Source: Jaenimonas drosophilae
Taxonomy: Eukaryota > Euglenozoa > Kinetoplastea > Trypanosomatida > Trypanosomatidae
Length of the DNA: 48,912 bases
NCBI GenBank assembly: GCA_030849065.1
Contig: JASAON010001536.1
Location: forward strand, 1 to 48,912
Direction of reading: 5' to 3'
The translations under genes were made by a program, and so were the position numbers. The notes under the pieces are model-generated. The model searched no databases and had not been told where the DNA came from. It saw only the letters and a list, made by a program, of their open reading frames with translations. Shown in pieces: positions 41,470 through 48,912 of this stretch (position 1 is its first letter; every line of letters starts with the position of its first letter).

Positions 41470-44130
41470 ATGCAGCAACCCATGAAGCATCCTCATGATC
41501 CGCCGCCACCTCCTCCGCCTCCTATGGCAGCAAAGCGTCCGGTCTCTGCCTTTGGAAAGGCTAACCCTTTGCAGCACCCGCGCGGAGCCCTCGGAATGAA
41601 GCGGCCAATGGGTAAAGCCCTGCCACGGCCGATGCTCCCTACACTCGCTCGTGAGCCTGTGGCGGTGGAGAACGGAGACAAGAGCGATGATGGCAACGGG
41701 ACGCCGCTCAGCCATGCGAGTGACGGCGCCACAATGCGCTCATCTCCACCCCGTGAAGTAGTGGAGGCGGGAGAGGGAGATGTATCCGTGTCGGCGGAGT
41801 TGACCGTAGATCAGCCACAACCACTGGAAGCTAGTAGTTCATCTCCAGTTCTGCCGGCTACCGAGGTGGCTCAGGCAGATGACGATGTGCCTGATTCGGT
41901 TACTGACGTGCCGACGACGGCTGCCCCCATCATGACCGAGCTTCTGACATCGCCGCGTGCAAGCTCTCCATCCCCAGGCCAACCTCCAGCGGATCAAGTG
42001 CCGCAGCGGGCAGGCTCATCGCAAATGCAACCAGCTTCTGAGCTGAGAAGGTTGGTAGCCTCGCCAGCAGGCTTAGAATCGCAGCGAGGAGGCTCAACAG
42101 GATCTTCGGCCCCATCGTTGGCTCCCCCACCTCTCCCTGGGCCGCAACGGGGTGGCGCTCCAGCGTCACGGGAGTCGAGTGTAGTAGTGAACCCGTCCAA
42201 GATGGCGCCCAAAGAACAAACTGAAAAGGAAGCAACTGTTGTGGCACAAGGAGCTAGCCCGCAGGTGCTTCAGCTGCCTTCACCTGTGTACTGCGCCGAG
42301 TGGATGGACGACACGCATGTTCTTATCTGCGCTGGCGGAGGTGGCAAGCGCTTCGGCATGGCAAATATCGTGGTTCTACTCACTGTTCTTGCCGGCAGTG
42401 AAAATTCAGTGTCTGGGGTTGTTCGCCTCAACGCTAAACTACAGTCATCTGTGCAGCGTGCCAAGGCTCCTGGTGCTGCACCGGAACAGAATAGCCTGTG
42501 GAGGTGCGAGGCAGCGGTGGATCTGGGCGGGGATATCCCGTGGTGCGCCACCAAGTATCTTCCAGTCGAGGACGCACTTTCCCAGAGACCCTCATCCGCT
42601 CCGAGCGACTTGGTGGGGTTCATTGGCATCAGCAGCATTACCTCCATGCTATTAGTAAGTGTGCACCGCTCTCAGGGTTCGTCGTCGTCATGCTTCACGC
42701 TTCAGCGTTGCGCACGAGTGACGGTTCCACACGACCTAACCAACCCCGACAAGAAGCCGATTGCTCTTGTTCGGAACGCCTTGGTTGTCGCTCACGATCA
42801 CAAGGCTGTGTGCATCTACTCTCTGGCGGACCTCGTTCCATGGAGCCGGAGTCCAGCCACAGCGATGGTGGAGGAGGCTGCTCCATTGGCGGAGTGGCCC
42901 GTTCCGGCTCGCGTAAACGACCTTGATGCCAACCGCTTTCATCTCGTCTTCACGAAGAATCCCAAGGAGGAGCGGACTGGGAGAAGCGGAAGTGTGGCTC
43001 ATCAGGGCACGTCCAAGGATACAACAGGTCGCTCTCAATCAGCCGCCGGGGGGCCAGCGGAAGGGGCATCTGCGTCGACGGACGCAAAACTCAGTTGCAC
43101 TGCTCTGGTGCACGAGTACGTCCTTATTTCTGCTGCCATTCAGGACAAGACACTGCGGCTCGCCACCTTCAGGTGGAGGCGGTGCTTCGAAGAGGCGAAC
43201 GTGGCTGGGGGACAGGCTGCAGTGGAGCGCACCCCACTACCCATCTCCGAGAACTTAGCCCTCTCAGGAAAGGACTGCCGATTGCCCTTCGCCTTAATGG
43301 GTTCGTCGTTGCGACTCGTGCGGTTGTTTGGCTTTGAACAGGTTCCACCGTCGGGGAGGGATGAGGCACTGCGGCGCATGACACTGGAGAGCCTACGCCA
43401 GCACCGACAGGGACAGTCCTCTGACTCAACCGCCGTGGCTAGTTTGGTGTTTGTGGCGTACGACTCGAGGGGGAACGCCTCATACCTGGGCAATGTACAG
43501 ATCTTCGCCTCCAGTGGCCCCCATAAGGCTTCCACAGAGGGGAATGATGAAGGGCGGCATCGCAAGCGGCTGACAGGGCTGCAAGTGCGCATGAATGCCG
43601 CACCTACCGCCATTGTGGAGGACGGGGTGACTTCCCTCTCGCCCATCTTTCCCCTTCCCCAAGAAGCCAGACAACACCCCCATGGACTTGTCGTACCCCA
43701 GCGGTGGCTTGTGGGGACCGTGGAGGGCTGGATTGCAGAGGTGGGGCCGAAGGTGGACTCCGGAGGGGAAGGCCACACCGCCACGCCGGCAAGGACTGCG
43801 AAATCCTCTGACCTGGACTTGATGCTCGTTCACCGACGACCAAGTGTAGAGCGGCGAGTGGCTCGGCAGTTTCCATCGCTACACAAGGAGCCCATCTCAG
43901 CTGTTGCCGTGTCGGCCAACAATGTGGTGATTTCCACCGACATTGCGCAGAACGTGGTCATCACCACTCTGCCACCACCGTCGGGAAAGACAAAAGAGCC
44001 GCTGGTCTTTCCCTTGTTTCCTGAACCATCGTCGCTGCTAGCGGTGATGTTGGCATCCACCACCGTGCAGAGAGGACTGATCCTCCTCGTTTCATTGTTT
44101 ATCCTGCTGGTCGCTCTTCTTCTTGCGTAG
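41470..44130 (+). CDS. SEC12: SEC12-like WD propeller with C-terminal membrane anchor
   Basis: An 886-residue protein resembling SEC12/PREB, the ER-membrane exchange factor that loads SAR1 with GTP to start COPII coat assembly. Residues 1-265 are a Pro/Ser/Gln-rich disordered region that opens with a polyproline run (PPPPPPPP). The propeller begins near 270 with SPVYCAEWMDDTHVLICAGG and continues GGGKRFGMANIVVL (about 288-302); this glycine-rich loop ahead of a G-x-x-N segment matches the conserved first-blade loop of SEC12 (family pattern GGGG...G..N). Later blades include YVLISAAIQDKTLRLATFRW and EPISAVAVSANNVVISTDIA. The last 21 residues (RGLILLVSLFILLVALLLA) are a single membrane span at the extreme C terminus. 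The long N-terminal extension and several low-complexity insertions are unlike yeast or animal SEC12. The start is the first ATG after the acceptor at 41424. Confidence 0.75.
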   Translation: MQQPMKHPHDPPPPPPPPMAAKRPVSAFGKANPLQHPRGALGMKRPMGKALPRPMLPTLAREPVAVENGDKSDDGNGTPLSHASDGATMRSSPPREVVEAGEGDVSVSAELTVDQPQPLEASSSSPVLPATEVAQADDDVPDSVTDVPTTAAPIMTELLTSPRASSPSPGQPPADQVPQRAGSSQMQPASELRRLVASPAGLESQRGGSTGSSAPSLAPPPLPGPQRGGAPASRESSVVVNPSKMAPKEQTEKEATVVAQGASPQVLQLPSPVYCAEWMDDTHVLICAGGGGKRFGMANIVVLLTVLAGSENSVSGVVRLNAKLQSSVQRAKAPGAAPEQNSLWRCEAAVDLGGDIPWCATKYLPVEDALSQRPSSAPSDLVGFIGISSITSMLLVSVHRSQGSSSSCFTLQRCARVTVPHDLTNPDKKPIALVRNALVVAHDHKAVCIYSLADLVPWSRSPATAMVEEAAPLAEWPVPARVNDLDANRFHLVFTKNPKEERTGRSGSVAHQGTSKDTTGRSQSAAGGPAEGASASTDAKLSCTALVHEYVLISAAIQDKTLRLATFRWRRCFEEANVAGGQAAVERTPLPISENLALSGKDCRLPFALMGSSLRLVRLFGFEQVPPSGRDEALRRMTLESLRQHRQGQSSDSTAVASLVFVAYDSRGNASYLGNVQIFASSGPHKASTEGNDEGRHRKRLTGLQVRMNAAPTAIVEDGVTSLSPIFPLPQEARQHPHGLVVPQRWLVGTVEGWIAEVGPKVDSGGEGHTATPARTAKSSDLDLMLVHRRPSVERRVARQFPSLHKEPISAVAVSANNVVISTDIAQNVVITTLPPPSGKTKEPLVFPLFPEPSSLLAVMLASTTVQRGLILLVSLFILLVALLLA

Positions 44131-44472
44131 GGCTCCATGGATTGTCACCGTCACTGCCACGTATGCCTAGAGGGGGGATGGAGGCAACCTTCCGCCGTGT
44201 TCCCTGTTGTACCTCGTTCATGTGGCTAACCCCCACCAATGCCCCAAGTATCTAGTGCGACAGAGTCCAACCGTCACTAAACTGGATCAATGACACTACT
44301 CACTTCTCTTTATTTGTATCTTCTTGTTAACGTCAATTTAGTGAGTCTTGATCTTCGTTCGCGCCACACCTCAACCAGCCACGGCAGCGTCGAGCGTTCT
44401 CTTTCAGCTAGGTGTGTCATGCGTTGTCCATTGTAGAAACGCCACTCCTGCCTTCTTCTTGACGAACCTGCC
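44131..44472. other. Intergenic region with trans-splice acceptor and short upstream frame
   Basis: Acceptor: CACTTCTCTTTATTTGTATC and on to CAATTTAG, with the AG at 44340-44341. A short frame (ATG at 44419, stop at 44434-44436, five codons) lies upstream of the chosen start at 44473. No other gene is seen. Confidence 0.55.
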
Positions 44473-46827
44473 ATGGCGACTGAAGCCGATTCAATTGACA
44501 TGTGGCGGCAACTTGCCCTTGTTGCCAAACAACTGCAGTGCCCAGAAGCGGAGCGTTGGCGCGCTCAGGTTGGCCAAACAGTTGCCTACGAAACTCCCTC
44601 GCAATCCTCTGACACAGAGGCAAAATGGCAGCTTGGTGAGATCATTGCCATTGACAATGCCATGGTGCGTGTACGTCCACTGGTGCCTCGGAAAGCATCC
44701 GCGGGAGATGCGACGCCGCCTGCCCGCCAGCCATCGCCATGCCCAACCAACGACCCCTGCTCCTCTCCCCCGTCCAAATCTCCGTGCCTCAGTCCTTCCA
44801 AGTCCATCGCTCTCGAGGAGAGCCGGGCGAGGGTGGCGGAACTTCGGGAAAAGCTGGCCCAACGTCGCCGGTGTGAGGCCATTCACCTCGCCCGTTTGGA
44901 GGTGCGTCGCATTGATGCGCGGGAGATCAGCGAAATCCAAAGCTACCGCACCCCTCCTCGGGCGGTGCGCGTGGTGATGGAGGCAGTCCTCATCGTTCTC
45001 GGTCAGCCACTCAGTGCCAACGTTTGGGCCAACACGCAGGCAGCTATCCGACAGCCCAACTTCCTGCAGCAGGTGTTGGAGTTGCGTCCAGGATCGCTCA
45101 GCGAACCCGTGCTGACGACCCTACGCAACCGCTACCTCCGTGATCCCCTCTTTGAGGAGGAGGCACTTCGCAAGGCGTCTCATGCATCATGCTCCCTGCG
45201 CCATTGGGTGCTGGCCCACGTCAACTACCGCCCCGAGGATGTCGAGGCGGAGTTGTCCGCTGGTGAGGCATCGCAAATGGAGGCGGAGATGGAGGCCCTC
45301 GAGAAGGAAATCGCTGAGCTGACAGGAAGTCAAGCGGTATGCGGTGCTACGCCAGTGACTCCTTCGTGGTCGCCGCGCTACGGTAGACTTCCCAGTCGCT
45401 CGCTGCCCTCGGCGACCCCACTTGGGACCAACGGACGTCGCTCAGAGACGCCACTCTACCAGTCGATTCGTAAGCGTGTGACTCCACTGCAGGTCCGAGC
45501 GGTTCAGTCTCCTAGCCTCGGTGCCTCAGGGCCCAATCGGACTCTACAGAGGGAAGCTGAGCCTCAGTGGGTTCCTCGGGCATTTATTGTTCTTGTTCTT
45601 GGCAAGGCCGCCACAGAGGAGAGCCTGGCAGCAACGCCGGAAGGAGAGCTTATTGCTCTTCTAGCGAGCCGCACACGGCCAGAGCTATTGCAATACCTAT
45701 GCCAGCAGCTGGAGGCGGAACGCGAAGGATCTACCTCACATACTGGCAAGATGAATGGAGATATGAATGTTGCACGTAGTGATGCAGGGGCTGCGTCACC
45801 ACCGTCATCCTATAGTTCCGCCAACGCCCCAGTTACTCGCCAGCTGTTCGAGGAAGTCGAAATTGCTGCCAGCCAGAAGAAACAGCGAGAACTGGACGCC
45901 TATGTGGCGGCAACGGAGTGCCAAATGGATACTCTGCGCTCCAACGTACGCGAGGCACAGGAAGAGCGCGACCAACTTGCTGCATCCCTGGCTTCTCAGG
46001 AAAAGCAACTGGTGGCAGTGGCAGCTGAACGTCAGAGAGAGCGTGCTGAGATGGAGAACACCATGTCGACCTTGAAGCTTGAGTTGGCGGAGCAGAAAGC
46101 GGCTGTCGCTGCTGCATCTCAGGCCTTGGATGATGCTGCTGCCCGAGAGCAAGAGAGCCGTCTCAAGCTGTTGGAGGTTGCGGCGCACCCACCATCGGCT
46201 GATGCCGTGAGCGCTGGACGTGCGGATGGATCCGTAGACGTGCTTGCCAATTGCAGCGACATGGCGGCGCTGCAACAAAAGCAGCATGAGCTGGATGAGT
46301 ACGTGGCTGCGACGGAGTGTAAACTGGAAGTTTTACGCTCCGCCGCACACGAGTCACAGGAGGAGCGTGACCAACTCGCTGCGTCTTTGGCTTCTGAACA
46401 GGAGCGGCTGCGAGTGGTGAGTGCTGAGCGCCAAAAGGAGCGCGTCGTGGGAGACAGCACCATCGAATCCTTGAGAGTTCAGCTGGATCATGCCAACAAA
46501 CTGCGTCTCGCGGCCGCTTCTCGTGAGGAGATGGTGCTGGAGAAGGCTCGCGACATCGTCACGGCGGTGCAGCAAGAGTACTTGATGATGCCCCACACTG
46601 ATAGCCAATGGCGAGCAGAGGTGGCGGCGCTACGAGAGAAGGTTTCCCTGTACGAACAAGATCGCTGGGATGAACAGGTGCGCGCGGCCAACACCCTTGA
46701 CCTGGATGACACTCAGTTCAACCAAAAACGTAAGCTCTCCACACTGGAATTGGAACTGGAGCTCGCTGAGAAGCGCGTGAAGGCTCTCCAAAACCAACTG
46801 CTGCTGCAGCAAACACGCAAGCACTAA
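44473..46827 (+). CDS. Coiled-coil protein with a dynein stalk/microtubule-binding-like domain
   Basis: A 784-residue protein. Residues about 34-75 form a small beta-rich segment (AQVGQTVAYETPSQSSDTEA, then WQLGEIIAID) that may be a Tudor/SH3-like barrel. Residues about 160-255 match the tip region of the dynein heavy chain stalk: TPPRAVRVVMEAVLIVLG, then NVWANTQAAIRQPNFLQQVL, LTTLRNRYLRDPLFEEEALR, and SLRHWVLAHVNY. In dyneins this region (PPxxVxxVMxAVxxLL ... W ... FLxxL ... FxxExxxxxSxAAxxLxxWVxAxxxY) is the microtubule-binding domain. It is flanked by short helices here (ARVAELREKLAQRRR before, MEAEMEALEKEIAELT after), as in the stalk, but there is no AAA motor. The C-terminal half (about 465-780) is a long coiled coil with an internal duplication of about 130 residues (DQLAASLAS in both copies). 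A cytoskeletal or flagellar role is an inference. Confidence 0.82.
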   Translation: MATEADSIDMWRQLALVAKQLQCPEAERWRAQVGQTVAYETPSQSSDTEAKWQLGEIIAIDNAMVRVRPLVPRKASAGDATPPARQPSPCPTNDPCSSPPSKSPCLSPSKSIALEESRARVAELREKLAQRRRCEAIHLARLEVRRIDAREISEIQSYRTPPRAVRVVMEAVLIVLGQPLSANVWANTQAAIRQPNFLQQVLELRPGSLSEPVLTTLRNRYLRDPLFEEEALRKASHASCSLRHWVLAHVNYRPEDVEAELSAGEASQMEAEMEALEKEIAELTGSQAVCGATPVTPSWSPRYGRLPSRSLPSATPLGTNGRRSETPLYQSIRKRVTPLQVRAVQSPSLGASGPNRTLQREAEPQWVPRAFIVLVLGKAATEESLAATPEGELIALLASRTRPELLQYLCQQLEAEREGSTSHTGKMNGDMNVARSDAGAASPPSSYSSANAPVTRQLFEEVEIAASQKKQRELDAYVAATECQMDTLRSNVREAQEERDQLAASLASQEKQLVAVAAERQRERAEMENTMSTLKLELAEQKAAVAAASQALDDAAAREQESRLKLLEVAAHPPSADAVSAGRADGSVDVLANCSDMAALQQKQHELDEYVAATECKLEVLRSAAHESQEERDQLAASLASEQERLRVVSAERQKERVVGDSTIESLRVQLDHANKLRLAAASREEMVLEKARDIVTAVQQEYLMMPHTDSQWRAEVAALREKVSLYEQDRWDEQVRAANTLDLDDTQFNQKRKLSTLELELELAEKRVKALQNQLLLQQTRKH

Positions 46828-48370
46828 GGGCAGATATCCTGGAGACCTCCAGTAATAATACTTCATCCCACTCCACGACATCACTGGATGGAACTGGCTC
46901 CGCCCCCCACTCACACTTCTTTTTGGACTTAACCAAAGTGCCACAAACTTCAAAATTCTTCATATTCAACACATGCACACCAACCAGCTTGCGTGGTGTG
47001 TGGAACAGGGTAGGAACCCTTGTGACAATCCATCCACCATACGCCAAGTGACGACCTCCGCCGCCCCTATAACGTCCATGGAAGAAGACGGTATGGGCTG
47101 AGGTTAGTCACCCCTTCGTTTTCCCTTTCACCCCTTTTCCAAATCTCGAATCCCTGGAGACCCCTTCGAAGTGGCCGTTATTTTTTTTGTTCTTCTGTTT
47201 TGGTCGTATCGTCCTCCGTGTGACGATGTCCGGAGTGCGTGGGGTTTTCCCTCCAAAAAAACACTTGCTTGTGTACCTCCCACTTCAAAACAGTCTGCAT
47301 CTTGCCCCAGCTAAGTGATATTCTCTCCACCGCAGTAGACCCAAGTGACATGGCGGTCGGAATCACTGTCGTAAATTCTCACAAGTGCTCTTATTCAAAC
47401 TGCAGAACAACTGCCTTTGGGCTGAGTGACAAGGCACATACACTGCAGAGTACTAGCCTGTTCCTTCATATCCTCCTCTTCCATTTGCCCTCTCCCTCAC
47501 ACAAACACACACAAGCAACAAGAAAACGCACTCCAGGAACAAATGTGCAAAATGATTGTTGGGAGACACCTTAGATCGCGAAGGTTCGCCCACTCACTGG
47601 ATGCAATGGCCTGATTATGGCACTTCTACCTCTGTGAGCTCCATCACTTGAAGTGTATTGAACGGGCCAGAGAAGACAACTATTTCCAACATCTTCACAA
47701 TGTCTCTTCACCATCATTTCCACATATTGTTCGCGTTACTATGTCCGCATGTGATTGACATGCTTCACCCCCACGCCCCACCAAACTATGGCTGCGATTC
47801 AGGTAGTTTCGATGTATCCCCAATCGCGGAATTGCATTGAAGCAGCCAAAGATTAATTATGGCTCCGCCACACGAAGGGCTAAGAGCTGTTTGGTGGCCA
47901 TTCCATGCCCCGCTCAGCGTCATAACTTTCGGAGATTTATCCACATTAATGTCGTCTTTCTTCACAACACCCCACAATTGCTATCCCTGTCCACCAAGGT
48001 CGCACTCACGTCTGATGACGTATACTCAGCAGGTATGTTTGAGGGGCCTTCCAAGTGCGCAATGCACCTATTTGGATGTCTGCCCTATAGGAACCCTGCA
48101 AGAACACATTACCTCACGGTTTACACTCACAATGCCGACGGCTCCGTATTTGAAGACTGAGTTCTCGTATGGTACTGCAGTACACACAAACAAACAAGTT
48201 TGGTACTGAACAACCGTCCGTATTTGTGCCCAACTTGATGCCATGTCCATCCATCACTCTTTTTCCTCATCTTACTCCTCTCCCCCTAGCTGCTGTGCCA
48301 ACGAGGTATCAGTCACAACAATAGCACCACCTTTTTTTTGTAGCATCTCGCTTTGTGATCCAAAAAGAAG
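46828..48370. other. Long gene-free region (1.5 kb)
   Basis: No convincing coding sequence is present. Short frames (for example 116 codons from an ATG at 47859) lack the codon bias and domain content of the real genes. The region is more AT-rich than its neighbours, with a CA-rich stretch (near 47500-47530), several T runs, and no obvious tRNA-like clover-leaf, rRNA or snRNA sequence. It may be a long 3' UTR plus a spacer. At the right end a T run and TAG mark the acceptor for the transporter gene (AG at 48342-48343). Confidence 0.5.
48325..48343 (+). promoter_or_regulatory. Putative trans-splice acceptor for the MFS transporter
   Basis: CACCACCTTTTTTTTGTAG has its AG at 48342-48343. The 5' UTR of 27 bases contains no other ATG. 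Confidence 0.6.
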
Positions 48371-48912
48371 ATGCACGTCATTGATGAACTTCGACGCTTC
48401 CGGATGCTGGTGGCCGGCATCTACGTCGGAATTGCCATTAGCTCATCCTATGGCTTTAGTATCTTTACGGAGCATCTAAAGACCAAGTACGGGTTTACTC
48501 AGGGTGACATCACCACTATTAGTACGGTGGGGAACTGCTGCGGCTACCTCATTTTTTACGCTGGCATAGTTTTTGATTATGCTGGACCAAAGGCTATCTT
48601 ACTGCTTGCTGGGTTTCTTGCGTCCCTTGGATACTTCCTCTACGGGCTTGCCTTTGACGGTGTGATTCATGGCGACAACATGCTCATCAAGTTCTGTGTC
48701 ATCAATGCCATTGCCTACTTTGGTTGTCCCGCCATGGATGTGGGTACGTTGATGCCTCTAATGCTGAACTTTCCACTGGAGAGGGGCTACATGGTCATTA
48801 TTCAGAAGACGTTCTGCGGCCTCGGTACTTCCGTGCTCATGGCGTACTTCAATGGCTGGTTTTCCAATGTGGATACACCGGCAGACAGTCTGTATAGCCC
48901 CTACTCGTACTT
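48371..48912 (+). CDS. Nodulin-like major facilitator transporter (partial, 3' end beyond window)
   Basis: The first 180 codons of a membrane transporter; the frame is open to the window end. A short cytosolic N terminus (MHVIDELRRFRMLVAGIYVG) leads into the first span. Further spans include ISTVGNCCGYLIFYAGIVFD, a loop with YAGPKAILLLAGFLASLGYF, and a fourth hydrophobic stretch after a short polar loop. The pattern (R-x-x-x-LVA..., SSYGFSIFTEHLKTKYGFTQ, then D-Y-A-G-P-K) matches the Nodulin-like subfamily of MFS proteins (Pfam Nodulin-like), present in several copies in trypanosomatids. The substrate is unknown. The start is the first ATG after the acceptor at 48343. Confidence 0.85.
   Translation, partial: MHVIDELRRFRMLVAGIYVGIAISSSYGFSIFTEHLKTKYGFTQGDITTISTVGNCCGYLIFYAGIVFDYAGPKAILLLAGFLASLGYFLYGLAFDGVIHGDNMLIKFCVINAIAYFGCPAMDVGTLMPLMLNFPLERGYMVIIQKTFCGLGTSVLMAYFNGWFSNVDTPADSLYSPYSY

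Noticed and set aside
47859..48209. ATG-started frame of 116 codons in the 1.5-kb gap
   Set aside because: Its codon use is unlike that of neighbouring genes, its composition is Thr/Cys/His/Pro-rich without domain features, and it has no clear acceptor immediately upstream. It is kept only as a remote possibility.

Overview
This window is nuclear DNA from a kinetoplastid protozoan, most likely a trypanosomatid. The evidence: every convincing gene lies on the + strand, head to tail, with no introns. A pyrimidine tract followed by AG (a trans-splice acceptor) can be placed 5' of almost every start codon, and in most cases the first ATG after that AG opens the long frame. The histone H2A also has the kinetoplastid form. 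No convincing gene was found on the minus strand, so this looks like part of one polycistronic transcription unit. The genus cannot be fixed from sequence alone. The H2A N-terminal tail resembles the Leishmania type as I remember it, while its core and C-terminal half resemble the Trypanosoma type, which would fit a lineage outside the best-studied genera.

Layout. 1-1.4 kb: the last codons of a possible upstream gene, one complete histone H2A gene, and a second H2A copy cut off at a single N that probably marks a collapsed tandem array. 1.4-8.6 kb: MSH5-like MutS homologue, a small single-span membrane protein, and a 24-motif MORN protein. 8.9-14.2 kb: two tandem paralogous double-hotdog acyl-CoA thioesterases with mitochondrial-type N termini, an unknown helical protein, and a thioredoxin-fold protein with CAPC. 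14.9-21.8 kb: an ABC ATPase of LolD/MacB type and a 1748-residue protein built from about seven divergent dsRNA-binding-like repeats. 22-27 kb: a SYS1-like Golgi protein, a TM9SF nonaspanin, and a disordered protein with paired PP1-docking motifs. 27.4-33.4 kb: a large protein with a degenerate Nudix-like region, a small 87-residue ORF, a RAD23-like protein with one UBA, and a PROPPIN-like beta-propeller. 33.6-39.7 kb: a TBC Rab-GAP, an RG-rich unknown protein, a small basic probable mitoribosomal protein, and an old-yellow-enzyme-type flavin oxidoreductase. 40.2-48.9 kb: an Fe/Mn-SOD-fold protein that may be a mitoribosomal subunit, a SEC12-like tail-anchored protein with a long N-terminal extension, a coiled-coil protein carrying what looks like a dynein stalk-tip (microtubule-binding) domain outside a dynein motor, a 1.5-kb stretch with no convincing gene, and the 5' part of a Nodulin-like MFS transporter that runs off the window.

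As is usual in these organisms, neighbouring genes share a transcript rather than a pathway. Two themes recur: the secretory/endosomal system (SYS1, TM9SF, PROPPIN, TBC, SEC12) and the mitochondrion (two thioesterases, the thioredoxin-fold protein, the dsRBD-repeat protein, the small basic protein, the SOD-fold protein). The items most worth a second look are the stand-alone dynein-stalk-like domain, the dsRBD-repeat giant, the SOD-fold protein with three of four metal ligands, the pseudo-Nudix protein and the broken H2A array.
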